DNA of 64,000 nucleotides, from contig SVHN01000001.1 in NCBI GenBank assembly GCA_015055805.1, positions 62,001 to 126,000 of the forward strand, written 5' to 3'. This stretch comes from Clostridiales bacterium (GTDB lineage: Bacteria; Bacillota; Clostridia; Christensenellales; Borkfalkiaceae). The position numbers and the translations under genes were made by a program. The notes under the pieces were generated by a model. It saw only the letters and a program-made list of their open reading frames with translations, ran no database searches and was not told the DNA's origin. Shown here in pieces: positions 15,786 to 22,965 of this stretch. Numbering within the stretch: the stretch's first letter is position 1; every line of letters begins with the position of its first letter.

Positions 15786-17018
15786 GTGATAAAAAAAGCT
15801 ATAAGTAAAGTGTCCGTAAAAGAGAAAGAATTTAGTCTTAACAAGTTTTACGAACATACTGAATTTGCCGTTGGAACGCGCGTTTGTAAAGACGGTCTAG
15901 ATAAAGGAATTTTAACTTCGGATATATCGCTTAACACGCTTAGTCCTAACAGAATTTACTTTATAAACGGAACGCCCTATTATCATCAGGACGGAGCCGT
16001 TTACACCATAAAAAACGGACTGAGCGAAGTCGTCTACACGGCGACTGCCGACGGTACTATCACTCTAAAAGGCGTAAACTTTAAGGGTGAAGAAGGTATC
16101 TTGATTATTGAACACGGCGTTAAGAGTTCGGTACTGCTGAGTGGAACGGTGAAAACCGTTGCCGTTCCCGACGCAGAGCATTACGAAGTGTTGGGAACGC
16201 AACTTTTCGTGGGCAATAAAAGAGAACTTACCTTTGGAGAGTGTCACGATATGTCGGGTTTTGATAAACCGATAATAATGCCGCGCGGCGCAGGTGAGAT
16301 AAGGGGACTTGTGTCTTACGGAAAGAAACTCTTGGTGTTCTGCCAAAAAGCCGTATACGAACTCACCGCTTTCGGCACGGAAATGGATTACGCTATACAA
16401 AAGAAAACGGTTATAAATCTTGACGTTTTAAGCGGCTCTGTAAAAAGGCTTGGTGAGAACGTGGCGTTTATAAGCGAAGGCAAAATTCTTTGTTATAACA
16501 ACGGTAATATAACCGAGATAACGTTGGCGCACTCTCTTTTAGACTTCACCGTTTGCGGATTAGCGGCAGGGTATAATAACCTATATATTTTACCGGTAAC
16601 GGTAAAGGGAAAATCGGGATATTATATGTACGCAATAGACGTTGTGAGAAAACAAGAGTATCTAGAAAAGGTGTCGTCACCGTGTTTAGCAGACGGCGGA
16701 TATCTTTTAGTTGACGGAAAGATGCGAGTTATGTCTAACGGCGAAGGTACGAGGAGTTTAGATTGCGTATGGCAAAGTAAAGCCTTAGACTTTGGAAGTT
16801 CAAAAAAGAAGAACTTGTCTGAAATATCCTTAAAAACCGATACGCCGCTAAAACTTACCGTATCGGGAAGATTCGGTGAGAAAGTTTTTAAGGTGAAAAA
16901 AGGTCATAACCTAAAAAAAGTAAATCTTACGTCCGACGAGTTTTCGTTGTCGTTGGAGGGCGAACAGATACGGATAGACGAGATTAACTTAAAATACAGA
17001 GATATGGGAGGATTGTGA
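15786..17018 (+). CDS. Propeller-like phage neck/nozzle protein
   Basis: 410 residues, GTG start directly after the connector stop codon. Dominated by short beta strands with repeats of the kind VSYGKKLLVFCQKAVYELTAFG (about 175-200), NRIYFINGTPYYH and YNNLYILPVTV. This is the pattern of the beta-propeller nozzle/stabilisation proteins of podoviruses (P22 gp10, T7 gp12). The C-terminal 80 residues (KALDFGSSKKKNLSEISL) form another strand-rich domain. The next gene begins one base after its stop. The call is by pattern and position, not by a clear signature. Confidence 0.55.
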   Translation: MIKKAISKVSVKEKEFSLNKFYEHTEFAVGTRVCKDGLDKGILTSDISLNTLSPNRIYFINGTPYYHQDGAVYTIKNGLSEVVYTATADGTITLKGVNFKGEEGILIIEHGVKSSVLLSGTVKTVAVPDAEHYEVLGTQLFVGNKRELTFGECHDMSGFDKPIIMPRGAGEIRGLVSYGKKLLVFCQKAVYELTAFGTEMDYAIQKKTVINLDVLSGSVKRLGENVAFISEGKILCYNNGNITEITLAHSLLDFTVCGLAAGYNNLYILPVTVKGKSGYYMYAIDVVRKQEYLEKVSSPCLADGGYLLVDGKMRVMSNGEGTRSLDCVWQSKALDFGSSKKKNLSEISLKTDTPLKLTVSGRFGEKVFKVKKGHNLKKVNLTSDEFSLSLEGEQIRIDEINLKYRDMGGL

Positions 17019-17019
17019 T

Positions 17020-17916
17020 ATGGAATTTAATACGCCGACTACAAAGACGGAAATGTATACCATACTGAACGACATATTTTATTATTACCGTACTAAGCGC
17101 GGAAGTTTTCAGGAACTAGAACTGCAACCGTTAGAACTTACTAGAATGGAATACGTGGCGGCAACTGACGACGAGTTAAGATCAAGAGCAGAAGTCTTGG
17201 TTTCAGCCGAGCAGGAAAGAGAAATTTTAGAGCGCAAGGAAATGATTAACACAAGGGTTAACGAGATAGGTCTGCACATACAAGAGATAGAAGAAGACTT
17301 AGATGAAGAAGTACAAGCAATAAAAGATCTTTATGAAGAAAGTAGGGAAAAGGTTGAACGGCAGGCTGAAAAGAACGGGCTTATAAGTTCTGGAATAGTC
17401 GTCAATAAACTAGCAGAACTTGAAAACCAAAAAAATTTAAGGATATCCGAAATAACCTTACAAAAGAACAATCAAAAAGCAAGCCTTGAATCCGAGCGAA
17501 TAACCATTGCTAACCAAATGAGTTCGTGCGCGACTTATTATGCATCCGTTCACCAAGCGCAAGTTTCGGCAAAGTTTGAAGAATTAAAAGCCGAAAGGGA
17601 CAAACTTACGAGAGAAGTGTTCGAGTATAATAACGCACTTGACGAAAAGGAACAAAAGTACGCCAACACCATTTTGCAAAGCAATGCGAATATGGAGATA
17701 AAGTATTTAGAAATAAGTCAAGGGGAATACAACAAAGACCAACTTATAGAGATGGGATATTACGAGGACGTGATAAACTGCGTCTGCGGTTATTATAATA
17801 CCTTTACCGCCGCTACAGCCTACACAGAACTTAGCAGAGAGACTAAAGTTGTCGTATATCTTGAAGAATATTATCCTCAAATACTTGAAATGTACAGAAT
17901 CCGCGCAGGATTATAA
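17020..17916 (+). CDS. Coiled-coil protein closing the phage cassette
   Basis: 298 residues, unrecognised. Residues about 55-240 are long amphipathic helices rich in Glu, Lys, Gln and Leu (INTRVNEIGLHIQEIEEDL and on), a strong coiled coil. The N-terminal 50 residues and the Tyr/Thr-rich C-terminal 60 residues are globular. In podovirus order this slot would hold a tail needle, ejection protein or fibre; the length and helices would suit a needle or an inner-capsid protein, but no signature supports either. No membrane segment or signal peptide. Confidence 0.55.
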   Translation: MEFNTPTTKTEMYTILNDIFYYYRTKRGSFQELELQPLELTRMEYVAATDDELRSRAEVLVSAEQEREILERKEMINTRVNEIGLHIQEIEEDLDEEVQAIKDLYEESREKVERQAEKNGLISSGIVVNKLAELENQKNLRISEITLQKNNQKASLESERITIANQMSSCATYYASVHQAQVSAKFEELKAERDKLTREVFEYNNALDEKEQKYANTILQSNANMEIKYLEISQGEYNKDQLIEMGYYEDVINCVCGYYNTFTAATAYTELSRETKVVVYLEEYYPQILEMYRIRAGL

Positions 17917-17923
17917 CCAAGTT

Positions 17924-17960
17924 AAACACCGCAGCTGTTAGGTTGCGGTGTTTTGTCTTT
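17924..17960 (+). terminator. Intrinsic terminator of the phage cassette
   Basis: AAACACCGCA (17924-17933) pairs with TGCGGTGTTT (17944-17953), followed by a T-rich tract. It isolates the cassette from ispG, which has its own promoter. Confidence 0.85.
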
Positions 17961-17989
17961 TACGCTTTTAAGGTTGGTGCAAATTTGTC

Positions 17990-18018
17990 TTTACAATTAG
18001 AATTAATTATGGTATAAT
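17990..18018 (+). promoter_or_regulatory. Sigma-A promoter of ispG, start site at the ATG
   Basis: TTTACA (17990-17995), 17-base spacer, TATAAT (18013-18018). The ATG at 18026 is 7 bases after the -10 box, so the mRNA would have almost no leader. Confidence 0.85.
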
Positions 18019-18025
18019 TCCAAAT

Positions 18026-19066
18026 ATGAGTAAAAAAGTTAAGATAGGAAACGTAACAATAGGCGGCGGCGAAAAGATAGCCGTTCAATCAATGTCAACT
18101 TTTAAGATTGCAGATACCGTTCGTGCGATAGAGCAATGCGCAGCGTTAAAGGACGCAGGCGTGGATATAATGCGCTTTTCGGTAACCGACATAAACGACG
18201 CGGCGGCTTTTTATGAAGTTAAGAAAAAGTCAGACTTGCCGCTAGTAGCGGATATTCACTTTGATTATAAACTCGCGCTTAAAGCGATTGACGGTGGAGC
18301 GGATAAAATCCGTATTAACCCCGGTAATATCGGTGGTGAAAACAACGTTAAAGCGGTTGCGGACGCCTTGCGTTCTGCAAAGATACCTGTTAGGGTTGGA
18401 TCAAACACGGGCAGTATCGATAAAGAGTTTTTAAGAAAGTACGGAAAGAACGAAGTGTCGCTAGGTGAAAGCGCGCTTAAAAATGTCGCGTTGCTCGAAA
18501 AGTACGGTGTAAACGATATAGTAATATCGGTAAAAGCGTCGGACGTTGACCTTATGATAAAGGCGTACGAATACATAGCGAAAAAGACCGATTACCCCTT
18601 GCATTTAGGCGTAACCGAGGCAGGGACTGAGTATCACGGCGTAATAAAAAATTCTATTGGTATAGGCGGTCTTTTGCTAAAAGGTATAGGCGATACCATA
18701 AGGGTAAGTTTATCGGCAGACCCCGTGCGTGAAGTGGTTGCGGCAAGGGCGATACTTTCTGCGGTAAACCGCCTTGACGACACGGTCAAGATCATTGCTT
18801 GCCCTACTTGTGGAAGATGCGAGTGGGACTGCATGGAGTTTGCAAAAAAGGTGGAAGATTATACGGCAAAGATTAGAAAGCCGTTAAAGATTGCCGTTAT
18901 GGGTTGCGTGGTAAACGGACCGGGCGAGGCGGCAGATGCAGATTTAGGCATTGCAGGCGCAAAGGACGAGTGCGCAATATTCGTCAAAGGAAAGATTGTC
19001 AGAAAGGTAAAGAAGAGCGACGTGGAAAAGGAGTTCTTCGGAGAGATTGATAAATGTATACGTTAA
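18026..19066 (+). CDS. ispG: (E)-4-hydroxy-3-methylbut-2-enyl-diphosphate synthase
   Basis: 346 residues. IspG converts MEcPP to HMBPP in the methylerythritol phosphate route to isoprenoids and needs a 4Fe-4S cluster and reduced flavodoxin or ferredoxin. VQSMSTFKIADT, ADIHFDYKLAL and INPGNIG are hallmark strands; the cluster cysteines are in CPTCGRC and MGCVVNGPGEA. In many Clostridia ispG lies after dxr and rseP; here the phage cassette is upstream instead. No ribosome binding site is seen before the ATG, in line with a leaderless mRNA. Confidence 0.96.
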   Translation: MSKKVKIGNVTIGGGEKIAVQSMSTFKIADTVRAIEQCAALKDAGVDIMRFSVTDINDAAAFYEVKKKSDLPLVADIHFDYKLALKAIDGGADKIRINPGNIGGENNVKAVADALRSAKIPVRVGSNTGSIDKEFLRKYGKNEVSLGESALKNVALLEKYGVNDIVISVKASDVDLMIKAYEYIAKKTDYPLHLGVTEAGTEYHGVIKNSIGIGGLLLKGIGDTIRVSLSADPVREVVAARAILSAVNRLDDTVKIIACPTCGRCEWDCMEFAKKVEDYTAKIRKPLKIAVMGCVVNGPGEAADADLGIAGAKDECAIFVKGKIVRKVKKSDVEKEFFGEIDKCIR

Positions 19067-20580
19067 AGAGTAATTCTGAATTTATATCGGACGTTCGCGC
19101 GTTAGATCCGTGCTTAAAAAACGCGCGCCTTAGCGCAATAGAAATAGACCGCAAGGCAAAGAGCATTAAATACGTTTTTATTTGCGACGAGGCGGTAAGT
19201 GAAGACTTGCAGAGAAAAATTCTTAAAGAAACCGAAAAGATAACTTCGCCAGCATTTGCGTCCGTACACGTTGCGGTAAGAAAAATTGCCAGCAACGACG
19301 AACTTATAAACAACGAGATTTATAGATATTTAAGCGACAACTATCCGTCGGTATCCATATTCTTAAAACCTACCGACGTAGTGTGTACGGTCGTCGGGCA
19401 TTTGGTTAAATACGTTCTTAGGCTCACAAAAGACGGCGCGGAATACGTCACCAAAAACGGCGCGCTTAATAAGCTTAACGATTACCTTGCAAAAAAATTC
19501 TGTTCGGACTTCGTGGGCAGTACCGAGATAAAAGAAGCCGACGAAACGCTAAGTCTTTTATCTGAAGAAGTTTACGAGAGTGAACTTCAAAAAATCGAAC
19601 ACCGCACGATTAAGGTGGAAAACGTCATAATAATAGACGACGAAAATATGGGCGACCTTGCCCTTTATATCGAAGATGCGACCGCAGGGGAAGTTACCGT
19701 TTGCGGGAAGATAACCGATATCAAAGAGCGTATGACCAAGAAGAATAAACCCTTTTTAATCATACACTTAGACGATACCACGGGGCGTACTAGCGGCGTT
19801 TATTTTTCTAGGAAAAACACCTATCATAAAATCAAAGAACTAGTGGTTGGCGACGCTATTATCGCAAGGGGCAGTATAGGCGATTACGAAGGAAAAAAGT
19901 CTTTTACTATTGATAAGATAAACAGATGTACTTTCCCTGAAAATTTCGTAAAGAAAGATAAGTACAAGAAAACCCCACCCAAAAACTATAAACTCATTTT
20001 CCCGTCCGAGGCAAAGACCATAAAGGTTAAGAGCGTGTTCGACTACGACGAACGCTTGCCCGACGAACTTGTCAATAACACATACGTCGTGTTTGACCTA
20101 GAAACGACTGGTCTTGACGTTATGAATAACGGCATAACAGAGATAGGCGCGGTAAAGATTGTGGGTGGAAAGATAACCGAACAGTTTACCACCCTTGTTA
20201 AACCCGACTACCGCATAACCGAAGAAAACGTTGCTATCACGGGAATAACCGAAGAAATGGTTAAAGATTCCCCAAGGATAGGCGCAGTTATCCCCGACTT
20301 TTTGCACTTTATAGACGGGGCGATATTAGTTGCGCATAACGCAGATTTTGATACTAAATTTTTAAAGAGATTTGCGGGTGCGGAAGAGTACGAAGTGAAA
20401 AATAAAGTAGTGGATTCTTTGGAAGTCGCAAGGGGAATTTTGCCGCAATTAAGACGTCACGACTTGCACACTATTGCCGACCACTTCGGAATAGTTTTCC
20501 ACCATCACCGCGCGTTATCTGACGCTTACGCAACGGCAGAGGCGTTCATTGAACTTATGAAAATTAAGTATTCAGAATAA
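19054..20580 (+). CDS. Shortened PolC-like protein: N-terminal/OB region plus 3'-5' exonuclease, no polymerase
   Basis: 508 residues against about 1400 for normal PolC, in the normal polC place between ispG and rimP. Residues 1-190 resemble the PolC N-terminal domain; about 200-290 form the OB domain (EVTVCGKITDIKERMTKKNKP, TGRTSGVYF). About 345-505 is a DEDDh exonuclease: VFDLETTGLD (Asp348, Glu350), AHNADFDTKFL and HHRALSDAYATAE (His about 485, Asp about 490). The PHP domain, which should start after the OB domain and enclose the exonuclease, and the whole polymerase part are absent, and nothing downstream continues them. The frame is intact, the domain borders clean. It overlaps ispG by 13 bases. 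It may supply proofreading to another replicase. Confidence 0.85.
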   Translation: MYTLKSNSEFISDVRALDPCLKNARLSAIEIDRKAKSIKYVFICDEAVSEDLQRKILKETEKITSPAFASVHVAVRKIASNDELINNEIYRYLSDNYPSVSIFLKPTDVVCTVVGHLVKYVLRLTKDGAEYVTKNGALNKLNDYLAKKFCSDFVGSTEIKEADETLSLLSEEVYESELQKIEHRTIKVENVIIIDDENMGDLALYIEDATAGEVTVCGKITDIKERMTKKNKPFLIIHLDDTTGRTSGVYFSRKNTYHKIKELVVGDAIIARGSIGDYEGKKSFTIDKINRCTFPENFVKKDKYKKTPPKNYKLIFPSEAKTIKVKSVFDYDERLPDELVNNTYVVFDLETTGLDVMNNGITEIGAVKIVGGKITEQFTTLVKPDYRITEENVAITGITEEMVKDSPRIGAVIPDFLHFIDGAILVAHNADFDTKFLKRFAGAEEYEVKNKVVDSLEVARGILPQLRRHDLHTIADHFGIVFHHHRALSDAYATAEAFIELMKIKYSE

Positions 20581-20642
20581 AAAAACAGATTTTGTAGCAG
20601 AGTATTTGTTGTGTTTTTAATTAAAATATATTAGAAAAACGC

Positions 20643-20671
20643 TTGCAAAATCACGCAAAATATGTTAATAT
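20643..20671 (+). promoter_or_regulatory. Likely sigma-A promoter for the rimP operon
   Basis: TTGCAA (20643-20648), 17 bases, TAATAT (20666-20671), in the gap after the PolC-like gene. Weaker than the other promoters here. Confidence 0.6.
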
Positions 20672-20699
20672 GTAAATGCTTAATAAGACGACTTGACTT

Positions 20700-20725
20700 A
20701 TGAGAATGGCTTTGCCCATTCTCAT
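20700..20725 (+). promoter_or_regulatory. rimP leader hairpin
   Basis: A perfect 10-bp stem (20700-20709 with 20716-20725) with a 6-base loop lies 22 bases before rimP, followed by ATTTG. Firmicutes rimP genes often have such an inverted repeat; it may act in attenuation or autoregulation by NusA. No long T tract, so not a plain terminator. Confidence 0.6.
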
Positions 20726-20747
20726 ATTTGTTTATAAGGTGGTAATA

Positions 20748-21209
20748 ATGAAAGTAAAGACCAACGCGGAAATAACCGAATTTTTGTCAAAAATAGGCGA
20801 ACCTATGGGAATAACGGTGGTGGAAACCGAGTTTAAGCAGGGCAAAAACCCAAATCTTACCGTGTATATTGATAAAGAAGGCGGAATAGACCTTGACACT
20901 TGCGAGGCGTTCCACCGCGCGATAGACCAACCCATAGATGAGCTTGACCCGACTTTTGGATTGCCGTACACCTTAAACGTTTCGAGCCTAGGTATTGATA
21001 GACCGTTTAAGACGGATAAAGATTTTATTGATCATATCGGAAAAAGGGTGGAAGTAAAACTCAATCAGTCTATACGCGGCAAGAAGTTTTACGACGGCGT
21101 GCTTAATTCTTACGACGGCAAGGTCATAACTTTAAAGGTCGACCAAAAAACGACGTTTACTATCGAACTGAAAAACACTCAAAAGGTGAACGAGTATATC
21201 GAGTGGTAA
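20748..21209 (+). CDS. rimP: Ribosome maturation factor RimP
   Basis: 153 residues from the ATG at 20748, set by AAGGTGG 5 bases upstream; an ATG at 20700 lies in the leader hairpin and is rejected. RimP binds the 30S subunit during assembly. The N-terminal domain has the pattern TVYIDKEGGIDLDTCEAFHRAI, and YTLNVSSLGIDRPFKTDKDF is the family hallmark; the C-terminal domain is SH3-like. First gene of the transcription/translation operon. Confidence 0.95.
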   Translation: MKVKTNAEITEFLSKIGEPMGITVVETEFKQGKNPNLTVYIDKEGGIDLDTCEAFHRAIDQPIDELDPTFGLPYTLNVSSLGIDRPFKTDKDFIDHIGKRVEVKLNQSIRGKKFYDGVLNSYDGKVITLKVDQKTTFTIELKNTQKVNEYIEW

Positions 21210-21285
21210 ATATGTAAAATATAATTACGAAAATATAATAAACTTAAAAAACATATTAAACTTAATTTTAAGTGAGGAGAAAAAC

Positions 21286-22380
21286 ATGATTAACCAAGAT
21301 TTCTTTTTAGCGCTTGAGGATTTGGAGAGAGAAAAGGGAATATCACAGGCTGAGTTTATCGCAGCTTTGGAGAACGCCCTAGTTATCGCTTACAAAAAGA
21401 GCACGGGCACGTCGGGTGGCGTAGAAGTAAGACTTAATCCCGAGAAAAAATCGATTAAGATTTACAGCACCAAACTCGTAGTAGAAGAAGTTGCCGATCC
21501 CGAAAAGGAAATAAGCTTAGAAGAAGCGCACGAAATCAAGAAGAGCTACAAAGTTGGCGACGTTATCACTACCGAAATCATATCAAAGAACTTCGGCAGA
21601 ATAGCAGCGCAGACAGCAAAACAGATTCTCATGCAAAAACTTCGTGAGATTGAGCGTGAGAACAGCGTGAACGAGTTCGAGGATAAGGAAGGCGAGCTTA
21701 TGGCTTGTACCGTTCGCCGTATAGAAGACGGCAACGTCTACGTTGAAATCGGTGGCAACCAGATCGAAGGCGTGCTTATGCCTAGAGATCAAGTCCCCGG
21801 TGAAAAGTACGAACTTAACCAAAAACTCAACGTTTACGTCAAGAGAGTTAAGAGCGGTGGAAAGATGGCGCAGATCGTCGTTTCAAGAACGGCTAACGGT
21901 TTGGTTAAACGTCTTTTTGAAAACGAAGTTCCCGAAATCAAGCAGGGTATCGTTCAGGTTAAGTCGGTTGCTAGAGAACCCGGTCAGCGTACTAAGATCG
22001 CAATTTTCAGCGAAGATCCGATGGTAGACGCAATCGGTGCTTGCGTTGGTAACAAGGGCGCGAGAGTAAACGCAATCGTTGCAGAACTCGGTGGAGAAAA
22101 AATAGATATCATTACTTGGAGTGAAAACCCCTTGGAATACATTTCAAGAGCGTTGTCACCTGCTAGGGTTGTAAAGGTTATCCAAACGGGTGATCAGTCG
22201 GCAATGGCAATCGTTCCCGACGATAAATTATCGCTTGCTATCGGCAGAAGCGGTCAGAACGCAAGACTTGCCGTTAAACTTACTGGCTGGAAGATCGACG
22301 TTAAGAGCGAATCGGCGGCAATAGGCGAACTTGGTGATCAGCCTATCGCAAACGAAGACGGCGTAGAGGAAGATATTTAA
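21286..22380 (+). CDS. nusA: Transcription termination/antitermination factor NusA
   Basis: 364 residues, the short Firmicutes form without the C-terminal acidic repeats of proteobacteria. NusA binds RNA polymerase and RNA and tunes pausing, termination and antitermination. N-terminal domain (FFLALEDLEREKGISQAEF), S1 domain about residues 133-200, two KH domains about 205-350 with VGNKGARVNAI and IGRSGQNARLA as the GXXG loops. GGAG upstream of the ATG. The next gene starts after 4 bases. Confidence 0.97.
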   Translation: MINQDFFLALEDLEREKGISQAEFIAALENALVIAYKKSTGTSGGVEVRLNPEKKSIKIYSTKLVVEEVADPEKEISLEEAHEIKKSYKVGDVITTEIISKNFGRIAAQTAKQILMQKLREIERENSVNEFEDKEGELMACTVRRIEDGNVYVEIGGNQIEGVLMPRDQVPGEKYELNQKLNVYVKRVKSGGKMAQIVVSRTANGLVKRLFENEVPEIKQGIVQVKSVAREPGQRTKIAIFSEDPMVDAIGACVGNKGARVNAIVAELGGEKIDIITWSENPLEYISRALSPARVVKVIQTGDQSAMAIVPDDKLSLAIGRSGQNARLAVKLTGWKIDVKSESAAIGELGDQPIANEDGVEEDI

Positions 22381-22384
22381 TTAT

Positions 22385-22654
22385 ATGGAAAAAAAGAAAG
22401 TACCTATGCGTACCTGTATTGCGTGCAGGGCGGAAAAGCCTAAGCGCGAGTTGGTGCGCGTGGTAAAGTTTGGCGAAAACATATCGCTTGACACTACGGG
22501 TAAGGCTAACGGAAGGGGTGCTTACGTCTGCAACGACAAGGAGTGCATCGCAAAGCTTAAAAAACAAAAGCTTTTAAACCGCGCTTTTTCCTGTCAGGTG
22601 TCCGACGAGATATACGACAAGATTATGGAGGAATTCCTTGGAAAACAAGACTAA
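22385..22654 (+). CDS. rnpM: RNase P modulator RnpM (YlxR)
   Basis: 89 residues. YlxR family proteins bind RNase P RNA in Gram-positive bacteria and modulate its activity. The family signature MRTCIACR with KPKRELVRVV and the GRGAYVCND segment is complete. It overlaps the next gene by 17 bases, as usual in the nusA-infB operon. Confidence 0.93.
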   Translation: MEKKKVPMRTCIACRAEKPKRELVRVVKFGENISLDTTGKANGRGAYVCNDKECIAKLKKQKLLNRAFSCQVSDEIYDKIMEEFLGKQD

Positions 22655-22952
22655 AGCGGAAACCTTCATAGGTTTTGCAATGCGTACGGGGAATTTCCGT
22701 ATAGGCGCAAACGCCGTTATGACGTTAAAACGCGCATACCTGATGTTAGTGTGTAAAGACGCCAGCGACAACACTAAAAAACAGGCTGAGAAGATAGCCA
22801 GAAAGTTCGGCTGTCCGCTGATTGAACACAAAGAAAAAACGTTAGAGGAACTAACCCACAGAGATAACGCCAGAGTTATGGCGATAGCGGATAAACAGTT
22901 ATCCGCGGCGATTTTAAGTAATTCGGAAAAGGATTTTATTGCGAGAATTTAG
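22638..22952 (+). CDS. L7Ae-family ribosomal/RNA-binding protein YlxQ
   Basis: 104 residues, TTG start with GGAGGAA upstream. L7Ae/L30e-type kink-turn RNA-binding fold: the pattern [37 protein letters not shown] is typical of YlxQ. Its exact role in Gram-positive cells is not settled. Its place between rnpM and infB is the conserved one. Confidence 0.9.
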   Translation: MENKTKAETFIGFAMRTGNFRIGANAVMTLKRAYLMLVCKDASDNTKKQAEKIARKFGCPLIEHKEKTLEELTHRDNARVMAIADKQLSAAILSNSEKDFIARI

Positions 22953-22965
22953 GAGAAAAATTCAA

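Larger units (their letters stand above)
9910..17960 (+). mobile_element. Phage-derived head-and-neck gene cassette
   Basis: Eight intact, same-strand, tightly packed genes in virion-assembly order: large terminase, small terminase-like protein, portal, scaffold, major capsid, connector, propeller-like neck protein, coiled-coil protein. The order resembles T7/P22-type podoviruses. No integrase, recombinase, repressor, replication, lysis, tail-fibre or ejection genes are present, and no flanking direct repeat is apparent. The block begins after a possible extended -10 element (TGATACAAT, 9876-9884) and ends at its own terminator (17924-17960). Codon and base use look like the host's. This could be a defective prophage core, a gene-transfer-agent-like system or a domesticated particle. 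Confidence 0.8.

Noticed and set aside
9680..18025. Attachment-site direct repeats flanking the phage cassette
   Set aside because: Both flanks were compared by eye; only ACGCTTTT-like 8-base matches were found, which are expected by chance in AT-rich DNA.
20581..20747. Frameshifted remainder of polC after the shortened gene
   Set aside because: The 167 bases before rimP hold a promoter and leader hairpin and no PHP or polymerase sequence in any frame.
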